From assembly GCA_946407705.1 (NCBI GenBank), contig CAMJPC010000011.1:1-64000 (forward strand): a stretch of DNA of 64,000 nucleotides, written 5' to 3'. Both the position numbers and the translations under genes were made by a program. How positions within the stretch are numbered: position 1 is the first letter of the stretch; each line of letters starts with the position of its first letter. The notes beneath the pieces are model-generated. The model saw nothing but the letters and a program-made list of their open reading frames with translations. It was not told where the DNA came from and searched no databases. This DNA comes from an uncultured Clostridia bacterium. GTDB lineage: Bacteria > Bacillota > Clostridia > Saccharofermentanales > Saccharofermentanaceae. Below, in pieces: positions 1 to 8,068 of the stretch.

Positions 1-53
1 GTGTCGACAATACTTGGCTGGCAACGGCCCGGGAAGATAGATTGCTGCCGGAT
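1..53 (+). rRNA. rrf: 5S ribosomal RNA, 3' end (partial)
   Basis: The first ~53 bases match the conserved 3' portion of bacterial 5S rRNA: a CGACAATACTTGGCTGG loop E/helix IV-V segment followed by CCCGGGAAGATAG and a closing GCTGCCGGA. The 5' part lies outside the window. It is followed after about five bases by a tRNA, as at the end of many rrn operons. The exact 3' end is estimated. Confidence 0.8.
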
Positions 54-58
54 TAAAT

Positions 59-134
59 TCCTCAATAGCTCAGTCGGTAGAGCGTTCGGCTGTTAACCGA
101 AATGTCACAGGTTCAAGTCCTGTTTGAGGAGCCA
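59..134 (+). tRNA. tRNA-Asn (anticodon GTT)
   Basis: Cloverleaf folds by eye: acceptor TCCTCAA (59-65) pairs with TTGAGGA (124-130), the anticodon stem TTCGG/CCGAA (85-89, 97-101) encloses CT-GTT-AA with anticodon GTT at 92-94, and the T arm holds GTTCAAGTC. Discriminator G131 is followed by an encoded CCA (132-134). It is directly downstream of 5S rRNA and is probably co-transcribed with it. Confidence 0.96.
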
Positions 135-167
135 AAGCACCGGTCAGATGACCGGTGCTTTTTTTAT
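135..167 (+). terminator. Rho-independent terminator of the rrn/tRNA unit
   Basis: Stem AGCACCGGTCA / TGACCGGTGCT with a two-base loop, followed by a run of seven or more T. It starts right after the tRNA CCA and should end the rRNA-tRNA transcript. Confidence 0.93.
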
Positions 168-237
168 TATCTTGAGTTCGCATTTGCCATCTAATAATTG
201 TTCTGAAAAATCAAAGAACTATAGTTTCAGGAGTCAT

Positions 238-1011
238 ATGATCTCGTTATACAAGCGTTTATTTATCACATATTTCTTCGTAGGTGCTTTGTGCATGATC
301 GGCGGTTATGCATTCCTTACCAGGTTCCCCAACCTTTTTATCGTCTACTTAATTTCGCTCCTATTAATATTGACAGTTACGATCGGCATCCTTCACAGAA
401 TCAGTAAGAAAAAGTTTGAAGAAGAGGTTATGACGCATTTCTACAACTGCCGCGTCAGAGTATTCATTGAAGAAGTGACTAATCTAATGGGCAAGAGAAG
501 AGACAGACAGATCAGTTCATTTTATGCTTCGCTCTGCGCTACCGGATACGATGTTCTGGGCGATTATGATGCGCTGTATGCCAGCTGTCAAAACATCAAA
601 CTTAAATCCCATATGCCCGTTTACCACAGACGCATGTTCACTTACTATTTAAGCCGCAACGAGCTTGATTACGCAAAAGACGCGCTCGACGCTCTGTCAA
701 GATTGGCCGAGTCAGAAAAGATACCTGCGGAAAAGAAACTGATAATTCAGTTTGAAGAAGAGTGCAAAAGAGCACTCCGGATCCGTAACGGAGAATACGA
801 AGAGCCTTTGAATTATTACGGAGAAATGATCAAGAGCACCGACCCGATGCCTTTGGTATCCAGAGTCAGTTGGTCTTACGTATATGGAGAATTGCTGTAT
901 CTGACAGGTGAAGCGGAGGCTGCTAAGGAGCCGTTGTTATTTGCTTCTTCAAGAGGCGGCGACACAAGATACAAAAAGCAGGCTGACAAACTCCTTGAGA
1001 AGATAGGCTAA
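238..1011 (+). CDS. Two-TM protein with a helical, TPR-like cytoplasmic domain, function unknown
   Basis: I do not recognise the family. The 257-residue protein starts with two adjacent hydrophobic helices (about residues 7-28 and 31-50) ending in HRISKKK, so the rest is probably cytoplasmic. Residues 60-257 are all-helical and charged with a TPR-like rhythm (for example YYLSRNELDYAKDALDAL and YLTGEAEAAKEPLLFA), which suggests a protein-interaction scaffold. The ATG at 238 was chosen because CAGGAG lies 5 bases upstream; the longer open frame reaches back into the tRNA and its terminator and cannot be real. It stands alone between the rrn terminator and a two-component system. Confidence 0.8.
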   Translation: MISLYKRLFITYFFVGALCMIGGYAFLTRFPNLFIVYLISLLLILTVTIGILHRISKKKFEEEVMTHFYNCRVRVFIEEVTNLMGKRRDRQISSFYASLCATGYDVLGDYDALYASCQNIKLKSHMPVYHRRMFTYYLSRNELDYAKDALDALSRLAESEKIPAEKKLIIQFEEECKRALRIRNGEYEEPLNYYGEMIKSTDPMPLVSRVSWSYVYGELLYLTGEAEAAKEPLLFASSRGGDTRYKKQADKLLEKIG

Positions 1012-1103
1012 ATTGGCACAAACCGTTTTTTGAAGTAAAATCTTTTTGTTATTGATTGGAATCTGGACGTCGGCAGGAAAGAAATAGATATCAAGGAGAC
1101 AAA

Positions 1104-1799
1104 ATGAAATACGACTGTCTGATAATCGATGATGAAAAAGAACTCGCAAATAACACATGCGAATATTTCAACATGTTTGACGTTAAGACTGCCGCCGTGT
1201 ATTCAAGCGCGGAGGCAAATGAGTTCTTAACTTCAAATGAACCTTCGCTCGTGCTCCTGGACATCAATCTTTCCGACGGAAGCGGTTTTGAGCTCTGCAA
1301 GAAGATCCGTCAGACGATGAACATCCCGATCCTTTTCGTATCGGCGAGAAATACAGATGACGACAAGATAATCGCGCTCAACATCGGCGGCGATGACTAT
1401 ATCGAAAAGCCGTATTCACTGGGTGTTTTACTTGCAAAGGTAAAGGTAGTCTTAAAGCGTTATGCCGGAAGTTCCGTTGATGACCAGGCGAAGACGGCTG
1501 ATTTTGATGACGGTTACCTTAAGACGGATTCTTTAAACAAAGCCGTTTTCGTGGGCGGAACCGAGAAGAAGATAACCTCCATCGAGTTCAAACTCTTGGA
1601 ATACCTTATCGAGAATAAAAACAGGCTCGTAACCAAGAATGAGATCTTCGATAAAGTCTGGAACGACAAGTTTACGACGGACGGAACGCTTAACGTTCAC
1701 ATAAGAAAGATCAGGGAAGCGATCGAAAAAGATCCTCAGGATCCGAAATATATCGTTACCGTCTGGAAGGAAGGCTACAAGTTCGTAGTTAAGGAATGA
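1104..1799 (+). CDS. OmpR/PhoB-family response regulator
   Basis: 231 residues. The N-terminal receiver domain (1-120) shows the acidic pair D9-D10, phospho-acceptor D53 (LLDINLSDGSG), S80 and K102 (EKPY). The C-terminal winged helix (about 130-229) has the usual DGTLNVHIRKIR recognition helix and the YIVTVWKEGYKF wing. The ATG at 1104 follows AAGGAGAC; an in-frame upstream start at 1056 lacks a comparable site. The sensor kinase starts one base after the stop codon, so the two are translated as a pair. The regulated genes are not evident here; the next genes are convergent. Confidence 0.95.
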   Translation: MKYDCLIIDDEKELANNTCEYFNMFDVKTAAVYSSAEANEFLTSNEPSLVLLDINLSDGSGFELCKKIRQTMNIPILFVSARNTDDDKIIALNIGGDDYIEKPYSLGVLLAKVKVVLKRYAGSSVDDQAKTADFDDGYLKTDSLNKAVFVGGTEKKITSIEFKLLEYLIENKNRLVTKNEIFDKVWNDKFTTDGTLNVHIRKIREAIEKDPQDPKYIVTVWKEGYKFVVKE

Positions 1800-1800
1800 G

Positions 1801-3051
1801 ATGAGAAAAGCTCCGTTTATCATCCTGCTCATCATTTCGATAATTGCCGAAATAGCGGCATGCTATCTGATACTGAACGGATTCCGTGACATCAGAACAG
1901 ACCCTGTCAAAGTCAATGAATGCATGTATTCGGTGATGCAGAACTACGGTGATCCTTCAAAGTACAACACACAGCTGGATTATGTGATCATCGACAACGA
2001 AGGCAATCTTGTTTATAAGACACGCGACGGATTAAGTGAATCAGTTAACGAAGCGATAAAGACAAGAGGTCTTATTCTTGATCTCACCGTTGACGGCAAG
2101 ACAGCAGGCAAGGTGATATTCGATTACAATCTCGGCGAACAGATCAACGGGTTTAAAAAGAATACGGTCATCTGTTTTGTGACGATCGGAGCGATACAGA
2201 TCGCGATCATGTTCTTATGGTATGCATACATAAGATCTTCCGTCATCACGCCGTTTAAAAGGCTGAGCAGCTTTGCTTCAAGGGTAGCGGAAGGCAATCT
2301 CGACATTCCTTTGGAGATGGATAAAGGACATGTTTTCGGTGCGTTTACGGAGAGTTTTGACATAATGAGATCAGAGCTCAAGAAGGCCCGTATCGCAGAA
2401 AAGAAAGCGACCGATGACAAGAATGAGATGGTCGCAAAACTTTCTCACGACATCAAGACTCCGGTTGCTTCCATCAAGTCGACTTCAGAGATCGGAATGG
2501 CGATCACGAAAGAAGACAGAACGAAAGAGATGTTCGGCGTCATAAACAACAAGACCGACCAGATCAAATCTCTCGTCGATAACCTTTTCACATCAAGCGT
2601 TCAGGACGTCACGGAGATCGAAGTGAATCCGGGCACGCAGCCCTCAGACATCATAAGAAACATGATAAGAACTTCGGATTATCTGGGACGCGCAGGTGAG
2701 TTCAGCATTCCCGAATGCAGCCTATATTTCGACAAATTAAGACTGCAGCAGGTGTTTGACAACATATTCATGAATTCATACAAATACGCTGATACCGATA
2801 TAAGGGTCGCATCCGAGATTACCGAAGATTATCTCGTTATCAGGATCTCTGATAAGGGCCCCGGAGTTAAGGAAGAAGAACTTCCGCTCATCAGGGAAAA
2901 ATATAAGAGAGGAAGCAATGCATCAGATAAGGACGGAGCCGGACTCGGTCTTTACCTGACCGGCTATTTCATGGAAAAGATGGAAGGCAAGATGGGGCTG
3001 AGAAATCTTAGCCCCGGTTTTGAAGTCTCCGTATATATTAGGCTTGCCTGA
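1801..3051 (+). CDS. Membrane sensor histidine kinase, partner of the upstream regulator
   Basis: 416 residues. TM1 is about residues 5-27, followed by a small extracytoplasmic sensor region (28-119), TM2 at 121-143 and a HAMP linker (about 145-200). The dimerisation/phosphotransfer helix has H216 in KLSHDIKTPVAS. The ATPase domain shows the N box around FMNSYKYA, a DKGPGVK G1 box and a DGAGLGLYLTGYFM G2 box. It autophosphorylates H216 and should pass the phosphate to D53 of the adjacent regulator. The small sensor loop gives no clue to the signal. It ends only 6 bases before the convergent metF stop, leaving no room for a separate terminator. Confidence 0.94.
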   Translation: MRKAPFIILLIISIIAEIAACYLILNGFRDIRTDPVKVNECMYSVMQNYGDPSKYNTQLDYVIIDNEGNLVYKTRDGLSESVNEAIKTRGLILDLTVDGKTAGKVIFDYNLGEQINGFKKNTVICFVTIGAIQIAIMFLWYAYIRSSVITPFKRLSSFASRVAEGNLDIPLEMDKGHVFGAFTESFDIMRSELKKARIAEKKATDDKNEMVAKLSHDIKTPVASIKSTSEIGMAITKEDRTKEMFGVINNKTDQIKSLVDNLFTSSVQDVTEIEVNPGTQPSDIIRNMIRTSDYLGRAGEFSIPECSLYFDKLRLQQVFDNIFMNSYKYADTDIRVASEITEDYLVIRISDKGPGVKEEELPLIREKYKRGSNASDKDGAGLGLYLTGYFMEKMEGKMGLRNLSPGFEVSVYIRLA

Positions 3052-3057
3052 GTCTGA

Positions 3058-3918
3058 TCAAACGATATTCCTTATACCGTCACAGATCCTTTTAGCGACC
3101 TTCGGATTGTTCATCGTGTAAAGATGGATGCCCTGGATGCCGTCTGCTATGAGATCGATTATCTGCGTCAGTGCATAGGTCATTCCTGCATCGAAAAGCG
3201 CCTCGCTGTTGTTCTCGTACCTTCTGATTATCCTGCAGAAACGCTCGGGAAAACTTGCGTTGCAAAGACTTATCATGCGCTTGATCTGGTTTGCGTTGAT
3301 GACCGGCATGATGCCCGGAATGACCGGCACGTCGATGCCCGCGATCCTGCATCTTTCGCGGAAATCATAGAAGATGCGGTTCTCGAAAAAGAGCTGCGAG
3401 ACCAGTACTTCAGCACCTGAATCCACCTTTGTCTTAAGGCCTTTCAGGTCATTTACCCTGTCGGAAGATTCGGGATGGCACTCGGGATAGCATGCGCCCA
3501 GAACGCAGAAGTCGTACTTCGATTTCAGGTATTCGATGAGATCTGAAGCGTGAGGGAAAACATCCTTTTCGGGTGCGTTCGGGGAACGGTCACCGCGAAG
3601 AGCCAGGATGTTCTCGATTCCGGCCTCTTTCATTGCTGTCGCAAACTCATCTATCTCCGACTTGTCATAGTGAAGCGAAGTCAGGTGTACCACGGGTTCT
3701 ATGCCGTAGTTGTGCTTGATGTTCTTCGCGATCTCGATCGTGCGGTTGGAATTTGCGCTTCCCCCGGCTCCAAAAGTTACGCTGATGAAGTCAGGGTTAA
3801 GCTCGCAAAGCACTTTTAATGTCTCATCGATCGAAGCAAGTTCAGTATCTTTCTTAGGCGGAAAGATCTCGAAGGAAAGGCTTCTTTTATTGTTCTTGTA
3901 GATCTCTGAAATCTTCAT
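3058..3918 (-). CDS. metF: Methylenetetrahydrofolate reductase
   Basis: 286 residues with the MetF TIM-barrel signature: SLSFEIFPPKKD at the N-terminus (Glu in FEIFPPK being the catalytic acid), then FISVTFGAGGSA, LALRGDRS and a FAD-binding VLGACYPECHPES segment. It reduces 5,10-methylene-THF to 5-methyl-THF, the methyl donor for the methionine synthase encoded immediately upstream. The start ATG lies one base after the metE stop, with no strong ribosome binding site of its own, so translation is probably coupled. Length is normal for bacterial MetF. Confidence 0.97.
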   Translation of the reverse strand: MKISEIYKNNKRSLSFEIFPPKKDTELASIDETLKVLCELNPDFISVTFGAGGSANSNRTIEIAKNIKHNYGIEPVVHLTSLHYDKSEIDEFATAMKEAGIENILALRGDRSPNAPEKDVFPHASDLIEYLKSKYDFCVLGACYPECHPESSDRVNDLKGLKTKVDSGAEVLVSQLFFENRIFYDFRERCRIAGIDVPVIPGIMPVINANQIKRMISLCNASFPERFCRIIRRYENNSEALFDAGMTYALTQIIDLIADGIQGIHLYTMNNPKVAKRICDGIRNIV

Positions 3919-3919
3919 T

Positions 3920-6175
3920 TTATTCGGTTTCGCGGATGATCTTTGCAGCTGCTACAAGGTTCTTAAGGCTTGCTTCAGTCTCTGTGACGCCTCTGGTCTT
4001 GAGTCCGCAGTCAGGGTTGACCCAGAGCTTTGAGTCTTCCGTCTTGGCGCGGATCTTTGTAAGAGCAGATACGATCTCATCAACGGAAGGAACGCGGGGA
4101 CTGTGGATGTCATAGACACCGGGGCCGACCTCAGTCTTGAAATTGTTCTCCTTGAGGGCATCAAGAATGAGAAGGTCTGAACGTGATGCCTCGAATGTGA
4201 TGACATCCGCATCCATTGAATCGATAGCGGGAATTATGTCAGTGAATTCGCTGTAGCACATATGAGTATGGATCTGCGTTTTTGCAGCTACGCCGCTGTG
4301 AACGAGACGGAATGCGGGGATCGCCCAGTCAAGGTATTCGGAATACCAGTCGGACTTGCGCAGAGGAAGCTTCTCTCTTAATGCAGCTTCATCGATCTGG
4401 ATTATGCCGATGCCGTTCTTCTCAAGATCGAGAACCTCATCACGTATTGCGAGAGCGATCTGGAGCGTACTCTCCCTAATGGAGATGTCTTCTCTGGGGA
4501 ATGACCAGTTGAGGATCGTAACGGGACCCGTAAGCATTCCTTTAACCGGCTTTTCGGTGCAGCTCTGAGCGAAAACGGACCACCTGACCGTGATGGGTTC
4601 CTTGCGGGAAACGTCGCCCCAGATTATCGGAGGTTTGACGCATCTCGTACCGTATGAGAGTACCCATGCTTTCTCGGTGAATACGTAGCCTGAAAGATGC
4701 TCGCCGAAATACTCGACCATGTCGTTTCTTTCGAACTCGCCGTGAACGATGACATCAAGACCGATCTCTTCCTGCAGTTTGATGCACTCTCGGATCTTGT
4801 TCTCGTTGAAAGAGACGTACTGCTCTTCGGTGATGGTTCCGTTCTTGAAGTCCTTTCTGTTCTTTCTGACGTCCTCAGTCTGAGGGAAAGAACCGATGGT
4901 CGTTGTGGGGAAGAGAGGGAGCTTTAACAGCTCTTTCTGAATCTTCTCTCTTTCTTCAAATGCGGGAAGTCTTGTGTAGTCTTCTTCTTTGATGGAATTT
5001 ACGCGGTCCTTAACTGCCTGGTCGAGCACGTCGGGTCTGCTTGCAAAGAGAGCGCAGTTCTTATCAAATGCGGTCTTGTCTCCGGAAGCGATCTCTGAAA
5101 GCTCAACGAGCTTTTCCTCAGCGAAAGCAAAGTGTGCCTTGTAGGATTCCGGAAGCTTTGTCTCGCTCTTAAGAGTGTAAGGAACGTGAAGGAGCGAGCA
5201 TGATGTTCCTATGACCAGATTCTCTTCTGAAACAACACTTAAGATTTCGTTTAAGATGCCTTGAGTCTTAGCGTAATTATTCCTCCAAATGTTCTTTCCG
5301 TTAACAACGCCTGCTACAAGCGTCTTGCCCTTGGGAAAACCATTCTGCTTAACGAGCTCAAGACTCTTTCTGCCTTCCACGAAATCGATTCCGATAAGAT
5401 CGAAATCAAGTGCGGCAACGTTATTGTAGATATCCCTGATGTCGCCGAAATAAGTCTGAAGAAGGATCTTTAGATTTCCTTTTGCACCAAGGATATTCTT
5501 GTAGATCTTCTCGAAAAGCGCGATGTCGTCATTGGCGAGATCTTTTACGAGATAAGGTTCATCGAACTGGATAAAGCCTGCACCTTCTTCAGCAAGCTTG
5601 CCGAGGAGCCTGATGTATCCTGCGGTAAGCGCGCCTGCGAAATCAGAGGCCTTCTTCGAACCTGTGTAGCGTGCAAGCTTAAGGAAAGTAAAAGGTCCGA
5701 TAAGGTCGACCTTGGTATCGATCCCGAGAGCTTTTGCTTCGAGAAATTCATCAACGGGCTTTGTTCCTTTAAGTTCGATGACGGTATCGTCATCGATCTC
5801 CGGGACGATGTAGTGGTAGTTGGTGTTGAACCACTTCTTCATTGCAAGAGCCTTTACGTTGCCGTTTGCCCCCTGGTAACCGCGTGCTGCCGCGAAGTAT
5901 GTATCGATCGCGGAAAGGTTCAGATCCTTATATCTCTGAGGAACGGCGTTGAAAAGGAATGCCGTGTCCAGAACATTATCGTAGAATGAGAAATCGTTAC
6001 TGGAGATAAAGTCGATTCCCGATGCTTTCTGAGTCTTGAGGTTATACTCTCTCTGCATTCGGCCGGACTCCAGAAGCTCGGCTTCATTGATCTTGCCTGC
6101 AAAATACTTTTCGCTGGCGAACTTTAATTCTCTGTCTTTTCCGATCCTCGGAAATCCGATGACTGATGTTCTCAT
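3920..6175 (-). CDS. metE: Cobalamin-independent methionine synthase
   Basis: 751 residues, normal for MetE. The N-terminal half starts with [15 protein letters not shown] and the catalytic C-terminal half carries the zinc ligands in HTHMCYSEF, the EASRSD segment and [10 protein letters not shown]. It transfers the methyl group of 5-methyl-THF polyglutamate to homocysteine. The start was set at 6175: AGGAGG is 7 bases upstream of this ATG but only 1 base from the ATG two codons earlier. It forms an operon with metF. A LysR regulator is transcribed divergently, with a palindrome in the shared intergenic region. No SAM riboswitch or T-box is visible in the ~150-base leader region. Confidence 0.97.
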   Translation of the reverse strand: MRTSVIGFPRIGKDRELKFASEKYFAGKINEAELLESGRMQREYNLKTQKASGIDFISSNDFSFYDNVLDTAFLFNAVPQRYKDLNLSAIDTYFAAARGYQGANGNVKALAMKKWFNTNYHYIVPEIDDDTVIELKGTKPVDEFLEAKALGIDTKVDLIGPFTFLKLARYTGSKKASDFAGALTAGYIRLLGKLAEEGAGFIQFDEPYLVKDLANDDIALFEKIYKNILGAKGNLKILLQTYFGDIRDIYNNVAALDFDLIGIDFVEGRKSLELVKQNGFPKGKTLVAGVVNGKNIWRNNYAKTQGILNEILSVVSEENLVIGTSCSLLHVPYTLKSETKLPESYKAHFAFAEEKLVELSEIASGDKTAFDKNCALFASRPDVLDQAVKDRVNSIKEEDYTRLPAFEEREKIQKELLKLPLFPTTTIGSFPQTEDVRKNRKDFKNGTITEEQYVSFNENKIRECIKLQEEIGLDVIVHGEFERNDMVEYFGEHLSGYVFTEKAWVLSYGTRCVKPPIIWGDVSRKEPITVRWSVFAQSCTEKPVKGMLTGPVTILNWSFPREDISIRESTLQIALAIRDEVLDLEKNGIGIIQIDEAALREKLPLRKSDWYSEYLDWAIPAFRLVHSGVAAKTQIHTHMCYSEFTDIIPAIDSMDADVITFEASRSDLLILDALKENNFKTEVGPGVYDIHSPRVPSVDEIVSALTKIRAKTEDSKLWVNPDCGLKTRGVTETEASLKNLVAAAKIIRETE

Positions 6176-6260
6176 AGTCATACCTCCTGTTTGATTTTCG
6201 TAGTTGCGAGTATAATCCCACCGTTCCGATAGGTAAAATACTTAAAATTGGAGTTTTACA

Positions 6261-6275
6261 ATAGATTTTATCTAT
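6261..6275. promoter_or_regulatory. Putative LysR-type operator between metE and its divergent regulator
   Basis: ATAGATTTTATCTAT is a perfect six-base inverted repeat around TTT and fits the LysR T-N11-A rule (T6262, A6274). A related half, GATAGGTAAAAT, lies about 35 bases nearer metE. Position between divergent metE and lysR genes is where such a regulator would bind. Assignment is inferred from pattern and context. Confidence 0.55.
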
Positions 6276-6323
6276 GGATAATGTTATTTTTATAGAAATC
6301 CTCTATGCGGGAAGGAGACCCTC

Positions 6324-7223
6324 ATGACCCTTAAACAATTGAGATACATAGTTACGGTCGCTGATACGGGCAACATTACCGAAGCTGCAGCAAAGCTTTT
6401 CATTGCGCAGCCGAGCCTTACGTCTGCGATAAGGGAACTCGAGAATGAATACGGCATTACGATCTTTGACCGGAGCAACAGGGGCGTTGAGATAACCGCC
6501 GAAGGCGAGGAGTTCCTCGGATATGCAAGGCAGATACTGGAACAGACAGGTCTTGTTGAAGAAAGGTACACGGGAAAGACTGAAGGGAAGATGCGTTTCT
6601 GCGTATCTTCACAGCACTATTCTTTTGCAGTTGAAGCATTCGTTGAACTTCTCAAGCAGCACGGCGGAAACAAGTATGAATTTCATATGAGGGAGACGCA
6701 GACTTACGACATCATTGATGACGTTGCAAAACTAAGAAGCGAGATAGGAGTTCTCTATCTTAATGCTTTCAACGAGACGGTCATTATGAAAACACTAAGA
6801 GACAACGGACTTGTTTTCGAGCCTTTGTTCAGGGCAAAGCCTCATGTGTTTATCAGCAATCATTCACCGCTCGCGAAAAAGAAGTCGCTTACATTAGATG
6901 ACCTTAAGCCGTATCCGAGGCTCGCGTATGAGCAGGGAAGCCACAACTCGTTTTACTTCTCGGAAGAGATATTAAGCACAGTCGATTCTGATAAAGAACT
7001 TATAGTAAGAGACCGCGCGACTCTTTTTAATCTCCTCATCGGTCTTGACGGATACACTATCTGCAGCGGTGTCATCAACGAGGAACTCAACGGTCCGAGC
7101 ATCATCGCAAAGCCTCTCAAAGTCGATGACTACATGCAGATAGGTTACATACTTCCGGAAAGAACGCATCCGTCTTTTCTTACCGGCGAATATATAAGGA
7201 TACTTAAGGATTTTTCCGCATGA
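6324..7223 (+). CDS. LysR-family transcriptional regulator, probable regulator of metEF
   Basis: 299 residues. The N-terminal winged HTH (1-60: LKQLRYIVTVADTGNITEAAAKLFIAQPS) is typical LysR, and residues about 90-295 form the periplasmic-binding-protein-like effector domain. GGAAGGAG lies 8 bases before the ATG. Its divergent arrangement with metE and the T-N11-A palindrome between them point to control of methionine synthesis, as MetR/CmbR-type LysR proteins do. The co-effector (homocysteine, O-acetylserine or similar) cannot be told from sequence. Confidence 0.9.
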   Translation: MTLKQLRYIVTVADTGNITEAAAKLFIAQPSLTSAIRELENEYGITIFDRSNRGVEITAEGEEFLGYARQILEQTGLVEERYTGKTEGKMRFCVSSQHYSFAVEAFVELLKQHGGNKYEFHMRETQTYDIIDDVAKLRSEIGVLYLNAFNETVIMKTLRDNGLVFEPLFRAKPHVFISNHSPLAKKKSLTLDDLKPYPRLAYEQGSHNSFYFSEEILSTVDSDKELIVRDRATLFNLLIGLDGYTICSGVINEELNGPSIIAKPLKVDDYMQIGYILPERTHPSFLTGEYIRILKDFSA

Positions 7224-7310
7224 AGGTGAGATTTAAGAATTACTTAAGGGTTCTTTAAAGGCACTTAAGGGTTGAAAAAGTATCCTAGTGCCATAAGGAG
7301 GTCGAAAGAC

Positions 7311-8066
7311 ATGAAAAACATCATTGAAACCAAAAAGCTTTGCAAGACATTTTCCAACGGCGGCGTTCAGCAGCACGTTCTCAGGAACATCGATCTTGAG
7401 ATATACGAAGGTGATTTCACGATCATAATGGGCGCATCAGGTGCCGGCAAGTCCACACTTCTTTATTCACTGTCCGGCATGGACAAGCCGACATTAGGAT
7501 CAGTCTCCTTCTGCGGAACAGAGATCACAAAGATGAATACCGACGAGCTCGCGGTCTTCAGAAGAGGCAACTGCGGATTCGTTTTCCAGCAGGTTTATCT
7601 CGTTGATTCGATGAGTGTTTTAGATAACATCATGGCAGCGGGACTGCTCGTTTATAAGGATAAGAAAGTCCTTGCGAAGAAGGCCGGCGAAATGCTCAAA
7701 GCTGTAAACATCGATGAGTCTCTCTGGCACAAGTTCCCCACACAGATTTCAGGCGGTGAGGCACAGAGAGTCGGTATCGCAAGAGCGTTGATCAACGATC
7801 CGCAGCTTGTTTTCGCAGATGAGCCTACAGGTGCTCTTAACTCCCAGACAGGTAAGGCGGTTCTTGATACTCTTACAAAGTTCAACGAGAAGGGCCAGTC
7901 GATCGTAATGGTCACGCACGATATCAACAGCGCAAGAAGAGGCAACCGCATCCTTTACGTTAAGGACGGTGAGATCGCAGGCGAGTGCAACCTCGGAAAA
8001 TATGTAACGGGTGATAAAGAACGTCATCAGAAGTTGAATGACTTCCTCGCAACGATGGGGTGGTAA
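7311..8066 (+). CDS. ABC transporter ATPase, MacB/LolD/BceA type
   Basis: 251 residues. Walker A GASGAGKST is at about 41-49, the signature motif ISGGEAQRV lies near 146-154, and Walker B with FADEPTGALNSQT follows, with a switch histidine in VTHDINSA. The NSQT D-loop and strand order match the ATPases that serve FtsX-type permeases. An AAGGAGG site 10 bases upstream fixes the ATG at 7311. The permease gene follows after 2 bases. These pairs export lipoproteins or peptides, or act as mechanical transducers, rather than importing solutes. Confidence 0.94.
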   Translation: MKNIIETKKLCKTFSNGGVQQHVLRNIDLEIYEGDFTIIMGASGAGKSTLLYSLSGMDKPTLGSVSFCGTEITKMNTDELAVFRRGNCGFVFQQVYLVDSMSVLDNIMAAGLLVYKDKKVLAKKAGEMLKAVNIDESLWHKFPTQISGGEAQRVGIARALINDPQLVFADEPTGALNSQTGKAVLDTLTKFNEKGQSIVMVTHDINSARRGNRILYVKDGEIAGECNLGKYVTGDKERHQKLNDFLATMGW

Positions 8067-8068
8067 TC

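Noticed and set aside
1056..1103. Upstream in-frame start for the response regulator
   Set aside because: It would add residues before the receiver domain's normal first strand, and the AAGGAG site supports 1104.
6176..6323. SAM riboswitch or T-box in front of metE
   Set aside because: The ~150-base gap is AT-rich with no recognisable riboswitch core or T-box sequence; a LysR operator explains the layout better.
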